A stretch of DNA of 64,000 bases from Lophius americanus (Eukaryota; Chordata; Actinopteri; Lophiiformes; Lophiidae). The notes below the pieces were generated by a model that worked only from the letters and a program-made list of their open reading frames with translations, made no database searches and had not been told where the DNA came from. Location of the stretch: the NCBI GenBank assembly GCA_037951165.1, contig JBBDHG010000097.1, positions 3,164,501 through 3,228,500 on the forward strand. The letters are read 5' to 3'. Positions 11,341 to 20,300 of the stretch are shown in pieces; the first letter of the stretch is position 1; each line of letters starts with the position of its first letter. The translations under genes were made by a program, and so were the position numbers.

Positions 11341-14300
11341 GCTGGGGCTTCAGTATGGGCACTGAGTTCCAGTTCCACAGCTGGCGGGTGTTTGTCCTGG
11401 TTGCAGCTCTTCCTGCTATCGCCTCCCTGGTTGGTCTCACCTTCATGCCGGAGAGCCCCCGCTTCCTCCTGGAGGTGAGGCTGCACACATGTCTCCCACC
11501 TGATCCAGAGGGAGTGTTAGCAGTTTACACTTCATATGGTTGTGTGGGAATCCTGGCTGAACAATCTTCTTGGGAGATGGCTTTAATCATTGTTTGGACC
11601 TGAAAATAAAATATTTTTTGTTTATTTCAGCATTCACTACTTTACAATTGGCCCCACCTTACCATAATACCTAAAAACACCAGATCGCTGTGATTCTGGA
11701 TTCATGGTTGTGTTACACAGCTGTAATAACTGGAGTGTACCGTGGTGGCATCTAAAGCTAAATTAGTTTCAGCATCATTTTCCGGTCACTGCATGCTTGC
11801 TTCTATACATGGTCTTGATTTGTGTGCATCCGGAGCAGAACGCCAAGCATGATGAGGCGTGGATGATCCTGAAGCAGGTCCATGACACCAACTGGAGGGC
11901 CAAAGGGCAGCCAGAGAAAGTCTTCACTGTGAGTGTATTATCCTCATTCAGAAACTTGTCTGTATAACTTCTATGTATGTGCAAACTTTGGCCCTTATTA
12001 TTTTGTGAACAAATGAACCAGACCTATTGCACAGGAAACAGCAGACTTTTCCCTCCTCTTTGATAATCAGGAAACAAACTCAAACCTAGACTGCAGTGAA
12101 TGAGCAGCGTAGTACAGAAAGATCCTGGACCTATAGCTAAAGCTGACAACCTTCCCATGTCATTTATCGGTTTTAAGCATGCTGGGACTCTCGCAGGTTG
12201 GATCTGGGCTGGATGAATCCATATTTTATCCAAATGCCATAGTTTTTGCTTGGTTAAAGTCAAAACACTTTGAGTGATCCTGTTAGTCCAAATGGATCAG
12301 AATCTACACCGATGTTTAAAGGATTATTTCCGTTCTCCTTCCTCCTCCTAAATTCAGATGCAGATTGGTCTTTTTTTTGTGTGTAATCCTGTTGACAAAC
12401 AAACAGACTTGGGTGAAAACATAACCTCTGGGATTTAAGCTGACGCTCACGTTGATGGAATTTGCTAAGGAGAATCCATTATTTTTTTAAAATGCGTGTT
12501 TTATCTTTCCAGGTGACTCACATTAAGGCTCCAAAGACCGCAGAAGATGACTTCATAGAGATCCAGAGCGCTACAGGAACACCTGTGCAGAGATGGGCTC
12601 TGCGGTCTCTGACGCTGTGCAAACTGGTACGTTGGGCACCTCACTCCTGTTCCAACAACAGGAGTGAGGAGACTGTTGTTGGAACCGGCGGCCGATGGAT
12701 GTGGTTTGTCTCAGTTCCTTTTTTACCAGTTTCCCTCCTAAATACAATTTCAATGTGGATGGAGGAGTAATGACTCCGGGAACAAAAGGCATTTAAATGA
12801 TTGAGCAGGTAAAGTCTTAGAGGCTTTGCAGGGAGTTTTGATAATGGGGAACAATCTGTTCTGCACAGTATGGACCCAAAGTGTGAATACTGGTGGCGAA
12901 GGTAGAAAATGTAGGAGTCTCTGAGCTGGAGGGGAGAGGAATCTTAGGATGAAGGATGACCATGGCAGGCAGAAGGACTTTCATGGTTTGCATGAGGAGT
13001 TTGCTGCTGGAAGGCTCTAAGCAGCTCATTGACATGATGATAGCCCCAAATGACTACAGCTGAGGAGGATAGCGAATGATGAACTGGGTCACAGCCAGGA
13101 GGCAGGAGAAGAGAGACTGTTATGGTGAGGTTAGTCTTCCTGACTGAACTTTCAATAGAGCTTAATTTCATGCAATAACAGGAAACGATCACAAGGCTAA
13201 TTAGCAGACTGTAAGATAATTACATCATCAGCTCTCTTTCTCACTATAGACTCCTATACTTTGGATATTCTTCATGCCCGCAATAAATTTGCAGTTCAAA
13301 GTTCACCAAGATTCAACTCAACAGATTTACTTGGAGGGTTATCCAAAGTTCCTACGTTAGAGTGATTTCATCCATAAATTGAAGTGTGATCTACAATTAA
13401 AGCTGCATTCAGAAGAATTAGGAAGCCAGGTTCTGCCAATTTACATTACCACTGCAGGACACATTATACACCGCAAAAGTATCACATATTATCTCTTCTA
13501 GTTAAGCATACGTCTCAGACTAACAAAAAAAAAAAAGTTTTTCAGTGATGTAAAACCTTTTAAAAGCTAAATCGGCAGTAAGAAAAATAATTCACTCCCT
13601 GAATTTATTCTGTAGTGGTTCCACCTTCAGCAAGCAACACCCACAACCAAAGACTGGGGTTTCTGACATCACAGTGGTGGAATGTTGGCCCACTCTTCTT
13701 TCCAGAATTGTTTAGTGGAGCCAAATTCGAGGGTTTGTGAGCATAAACTGATCTTGCTATAATTCTTTTCCATTTATAGTAATTTATAATAATAATAATA
13801 GTCATTGTTTTACCAAGAGTTATGGTATTTTAAAATAGATCGCTATACAACGGACTTGTTATTCAAGTTCGACAGAATATTAGTCGATTGGTTGTAAATA
13901 AAGATATAAATAGACTTTTTACAGCTTACAATTAATCAAATATCCATCGCTTCAAAAAAATAAAAGGTTTTAGTTTGTATCTCTTATTTATCACGTTTTC
14001 TGTAATTTTTTAAGTGTGTCAGAGTTTGGGACCAGTGTTGATGCTGTCTGTGGAAGAGTCTGAGATCAGAAGAGCAGCGCGTCTGCAGGACTGCAGGAAG
14101 ACTCTAGTCATGCTGCAGACGGAGGTTTAGTCTATTTATCTGTTAATGAATCATTTCGGCCAAATGCGTTGGACCAGGGTCAGGGTCCCTGAGCGACCCC
14201 CTCCGGATACAACGTTCGCTATGGTAACATCACGTTTCCTTGTGTTATTTTAAATCTACGGAAGCGCATTGCATTCAACAAATTTAAAAAAAAATACAGA

Positions 14301-17300
14301 CGCCTTAACTCGTAAATACGAAAAAAGATCACGTAATTACGAGATATGGAACTTAAAATTACGAGAAAAGATCTCGTAATTACGAAAAAGAGGATATGTT
14401 TGTTTACTCATATTATCACGTATCTGAAACTGTATCTGTCCTTTAACCGGCTGAACGTGAAAAGTTTGGCTCCAGAAGAACGACTGTCACTGCTTCCGCC
14501 ACTGTGTGTTTAAATCTCTATGACGTCACTCAGAGCATGCGCAATGATGCAAATCTGTGCTGAGGCGATCGCTGCGCATCATTGCGCATGCGCTGTGTAA
14601 CGTCACAGAAGTTTAAACACAGTGGCGGAGGCAGGAGCGACGGAGAAATAATATATTATTAGATATGCTTGGAAGTTAGGATGAGCATCGAAATCCTGTT
14701 CAGGTTTATAGTAAACAAGCTGCAAAATGCAGATTTCCCAACATAATAAGTGGAGCAAATTCGTTAACGGTGGGAAACACTATTGAAACATCCTATTCTG
14801 GCAAAACACGACTGTGTCACACAGCCGGTGAAGGGACGGATACAGTTACAGATTCATGACAAATGCTAAACGGCATGTCCATGTCCCTAATTATGAGATC
14901 AGTGTCTCGTAATTACAAGATAAGGTGGTCTGAATTTGTTTTTATTTGGTGAATTAAATGCGGCGCTTCCGTATATATCCGCTACCGACACTACTAAATA
15001 AACATTTGCTGTCCACCTAAGGAGCAATATCTACCCTTCCGAATTTTTCTTTTAACGTTTTGAGTCCGGTGCTGCACGGTCAATACGTTCCACATTCTCT
15101 CGGGCAGTCGTGAATGTAGCGCACGGACCTGCAGTCTGATGCCCTTATATGGGCATCGGCGGGGGCTTCTAACTATGCTAATTAGGACAACAGGCACGTG
15201 CTTCCTACCTAAGAGCACATTGGGATTCACCAAAATAAGAAAACAGGTGTGAACTTTTTTGAAAGTAAAAAAACACTTAATGAATCTGACGTACATTTTC
15301 GTAAGAATCTTCCGCCATTCCAGTCCAGTATTTCTGGAACATTGTAGCCATGACCCCTGACCTTTATTCAGGTGAGAGAGTCCTGCAGTTCTTTTGAGGT
15401 TTTCTTTGGATATTTATCTTCTTGGATGAGATATATTCAAAATGGTCTAGAAAGCTTCAGCTCATTTAAATTAACTTTGTCCAGAACATGGGAATGGACT
15501 TGAAAATAACCCAGAGTGTTCTGGAGCATTGATGGGAGTGCAAAAATAAGAATCTACATAACTCCAAGAAATACCCGTATTCTCTGGAATTCTATCATGA
15601 AGAGGGACACATTGGATGTTGTTGTGGAGGGAGTAGGTTTTTGATTCTGGCTTTTTCTGTTCAATTGTTCCAGGTGTTGAGGAACGTGGCGTCTCTCCTG
15701 TCTGCAGAACTGAGGGTTGCTACACTCTTCATGGCCATTATCTGGTTCTGCATGGCTTTCAGGTGAGTTCAGTGTCACATCTTACACCAACAGGTAGAAT
15801 GATAAGAAGTCTTTGACAAAGCAAACATTATTTAATGTAGCTTTTATTTCTTCTCTTTAATGCACCTTCTGTCGATTTCCATTTTGCCACAGTTACTATG
15901 GTCTGTCTGTCTGGTTCCCTGACATGATCAAACACCTTCAGTATGAAGAGTATGAGGCCAAGGTCAAGGTAAGACAAACAACCATTTATCTCACCAACAG
16001 CAACACACATCGTCCTGTCTGTTTGTTTTATAAAATACCCTCGCATGGAAACTGATGGATGTTGTTTTATCTCTGTTGAGGTGTTCCACAAAGAACGGGT
16101 GGAGAACTTCCATTTTAACTTTTCTCTAGAAAATCAGATCCATAAAGAAGGGGAGTACATCCACGACAAGTAAGTCTCACTGTGTGACGTTCTGATGTCG
16201 GAGGCAATTGATTTTCAGATTTGAGGTAGAGAGAGTATCCACGGATATACGGATACATGTTTTCTCAATTTGAAAACATTTCCTTTTGATTTTACTCCTT
16301 CTTAGAGGCGTGTGTGAATGGAAGGGGGGGAGGAGGAACCTCGAGGATGCAAGGGGTAGAGGTGGAAAAGGTGCAGCAGTTTAAGTACTTGGAGTCAGCT
16401 GTTCGGAGCAACAGGGAGTGTGGAAAAGAGGTGAAGTAGCGAGTGGAGGAGAGTGTCGGGAGTTATATGTGACAGAAGAGTAGCGGCAAGAGTGAAAGGA
16501 AAAGTTTACAAGATGGTGATGGGAGCAGCTCTGCTGGATGGTTTAGTGACAGTGGCACTGACCAAAAAACAAGATGCAGAAATTGAGGTGGCAGAGTTGA
16601 AGATGTTCTTTGGGAGTGTTTAGGATGGACAGGGTTAGAAAGGAGGATATCAGGGGGACAGGCCAGGTTAGACGTCTCACCTCAGAGAGGTGAGATGGAG
16701 ATGGTTTGGACACGTGAAGAGGAGGGAGGGTGGATCTATTGATAGAAGGATGCTGGAGATGGAGCCTTTTCTTTTTTGCAGTAGAAAAAAGAGAAGGCCA
16801 AAGAAGAAGTGTCTGTATGTGGTGAGAGAGGCCATGCAGTTGGTTTGTGTGACAATGAAAGAAGCAGAGAAACAGGGAAAGATGGAAAAAGATGATCAGC
16901 TGTGGCCACCCCTAAAGGGAACAGTCGGAAGAAAAAGACTCTTGTTCATCTGCTGGATATAATGAAACCGCCATTGCTAATTATTCCTGGTTAAATCTAA
17001 TCAATATTAGCTGGAACATTTGATTGAGAGAAGGATTCATAGATAACTCTTCTCATAAAACAAACTTGCTGGATGAAATTATTTTTTTGATTTAGACTCA
17101 CATACTCACCATTAAGTTGGGAATATAAAACATTCACACAATAAAACTCATCAAATAATTATTAAAGGGTGAATGTACCACATTTATGTCCATTATGGAA
17201 TGCAGCACAAAGAAGAGTAGGAGTAATAGCTGCTGAAGGTTCAAAAGCATCCAAATGCATGACGGAGTGTTTAGAGCGCATTATTTTACCAACTGAGTCA

Positions 17301-20300
17301 ACATTTGACATAATTAAAGTATTAAATACCTGCAAAATAAACGATGCTTTCAGCTTTTATTGACAAAGATCAGACTAAGAGCATGAGCAATCTGGAAACA
17401 GTGGAGGACGACAACCGAAGGCACCACCGCTTTATGGGTCTGTCAATCATTTCATTCTCAGATCTGTCGTCATCAGAAACCACGTTCTGCATGCTGTGTT
17501 TTCTTCTTTGTGATATCAACCGTTAGCTATATGTCTGCAAACCATCACTTTGTTGCATATGCTAATGGTCAGAGCTAAGGAGTGACGCATTGTGAAGGCA
17601 GTAAACCTGGAAAGGCTTATGGAGGCTTCACACTTACATGCTGTTGTTCTGTGTTTATGCAAGAGTGAACAAACCCCCAGATTTTGTTTAACAATCCTCA
17701 AACCCAGTTCCTCTTAGCTCAATGCTGAAACTATGCTGCGCATGAAGGTGTAGGCAGCAGTGGAGGGAAGGAAGCCAATGCAAAACAAGCTGTTGACGTG
17801 CTTTGTAAGCCGTCCTGGGAAGCCGGTGATGATGGCGGACACAAGTCTACCTCGGCTGCCACTCAGAGTCACCGCTCTTAAAACCTGGTGAGCCAATGTG
17901 GCTGGTGAGCCAATGTGGCGAGGTGTTCTCGCCACATTGGCGAGAACACCTCGCCACATTGGTGAGAACACCTCGCCAATGTGGCGTCGCTACACCAAAA
18001 GGCTCATTATCTTCTTATATTTTATATGCCGCGAAATGTTTTGTCAGCATAGTTGATTGATCTGTAAGATATGCCAAGACCTTTGGGCTCTGTTTGAAAT
18101 TTCATGAAAATCTGTCCAGTACTTTTTCTGTACTCTTGTTCACAAACAAACTAAGAAAAACATGGATGGAAACATAACCTCCGACCTTGGCAGAAGTATA
18201 ATGCTTTAATAATTCCTACTTGTTGAATAGTACTTTGTCAATGACCGTAATTAATGCCTCCTCTGTGGACCATTGGCCCTGCGGTGTCCCCCAGGGGTCA
18301 ATCTTTGGACGCTTATCGTTTATGTTCAGTCAACAGATTCACATTTTTAAATAAGAATGATAATAATGACTGGAAATTACTTCAGTTGAGCAGAACATTA
18401 AAGGGTTTAAATCTGAGACAACCAGTATTATGAACCCATAAAAATAACTCCTAATCTTTTTCTTCAGCTTGTCAAACATGGAAACTAAAATGAAAATGTT
18501 GATATTTCTCTGATATGTTGGTGGTGGGCACGACTGGTGGCCATCATCAGATGACCGAACTTCCTTTTGTCCTTTCTGATTCTGTACTGTCACAGAAATA
18601 GAAGTGAGTCCATGTTTTCTTTGCCTGATGGTTTGTGCTTGTGTTCCATCCCACACCCATAGGTTCATCAGTATAGAGATGAAGTCAGTCAAGTTTGAGG
18701 ACTCACTCTTTGAAGACTGTCGCTTTGAGGACATCAAGTCCATAGACACGGTGTTTGAGAACTGCACCATCCGGTCCACAGTCTTCTACAACACAGGTGG
18801 GTTCAGCTGGAGCAGGAACTCGGGAGGAATAGCAGCTCCATTGTGGAAAATAAGAGTTTGGATACTACTGACTCATCATGGTCCGTTGGATCACTGGTTC
18901 CATCTTCAAACACTGGGGCCAAGACGGGAGGAACTGGGCCCCATGTGAATGATGGCATATTGCTCCTGAAAAACCAGAAAGGTGAACCCTCTGTAATCTC
19001 AGATGGTGAAAGAAGCATTCTAGGTTTTCTGTTCGATCCACATCAGCACATAATGACTTTTTCCAGTAGCAGGGGTATCTGAAGTTTCTGCTTGTTCTTT
19101 CGCTAAACTCGTGATGCTGGGCATACGTATGCTTTCCAGAATAACAATACATTTACAATTCTCCACGGCCTCTGCTGAAGACTAACTGCTAGAGCGTAAA
19201 AAGTGTTTTATGTTTTTTTCCTTTTTTCCTAAATGACTGGGTCTTGCCGTGAAAAGTGAATGTCAGCGTACCGTTAGATTTCGTAAAGGTTCAGTGTGTA
19301 ACATTTAGTGGCATCCAGTGGTGAAGGTCCTCAGCTCTTCTCTCTTTGTCCAAAACTTCAAGAGTATGGGGGCCTTTAAGTGTATAAATGTATAATAAAA
19401 TTATTTGTAAAACTGTAGGTTGAATCCCCGTTCCTCAGAGATGGCGCGGCGTGCATTTGGTGCACCTCCCCAACCCACCATGTTGAGGATGATGATCTAA
19501 ATGCAAATCATTTTGGAAATAAATATGAATAAATGAATACTAATATTAACTTTGTTAAGATCACGATTTCTTCCTTTAATAAACAACAATAAGTCAATCT
19601 TTATTTATATCGTGCCAATTCACAACAACAGTTCTCTCAAGGGGCTTTCCATAAAGAGCAGGTCTAGACCAAAGTCTTTATGCTAGATTTATCGTGAATA
19701 ATTCCACCTGATTTATTTGCATAATATAGGAGGTGAAGATTACAGTTAGAATAGAATATCATCTGCGTAGAAGGAGTAATGAAATCTCATTATACCTGCT
19801 GTTCTCTGCAGACCTGTGGGAGGAAAAATTCATCGGCTGCAGGATTGAGAATACCTCCTTCGAGCACAATAAACTTGGCTGCCACCTGGACACGTTTGAG
19901 GAGAACGACATCCTCATTTACCTGGTCAGCTTTCTGGGGAGTCTGGCTGTGTTGCCAGGCAACATCATATCCGCCTTGTTCATGGAGAAGATCGGCAGGG
20001 TCAAGATTATAGGTGAGTTTAACATTTGATAACCTTCAGTTCCATCCTGTGTGTCAATAGGAGAGTTTGCCACGATGGCCCAGATGTGCACTACAAACAT
20101 ACATGACAGACGAAAAAAAGACCAGATGTGAACATTTTACTGAGGGTGAAACAAATTAACATTTAGTGAAGCACAAACCGAAAAAAGTTATAATTTTGTC
20201 ATTTTTATCAATGATTAACCTATTTACATTAATTCAATAAAAACAATAAATATATCGCCTGAATGTCCTAATATTTGCATAAACTTTAAGACATTTTCAT

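Noticed and set aside
11226..11488. Open frames with Val-Cys or Thr-His runs
   Set aside because: Translation of the (TG)n microsatellite in other frames; only the + frame from 11341 onward belongs to sv2.
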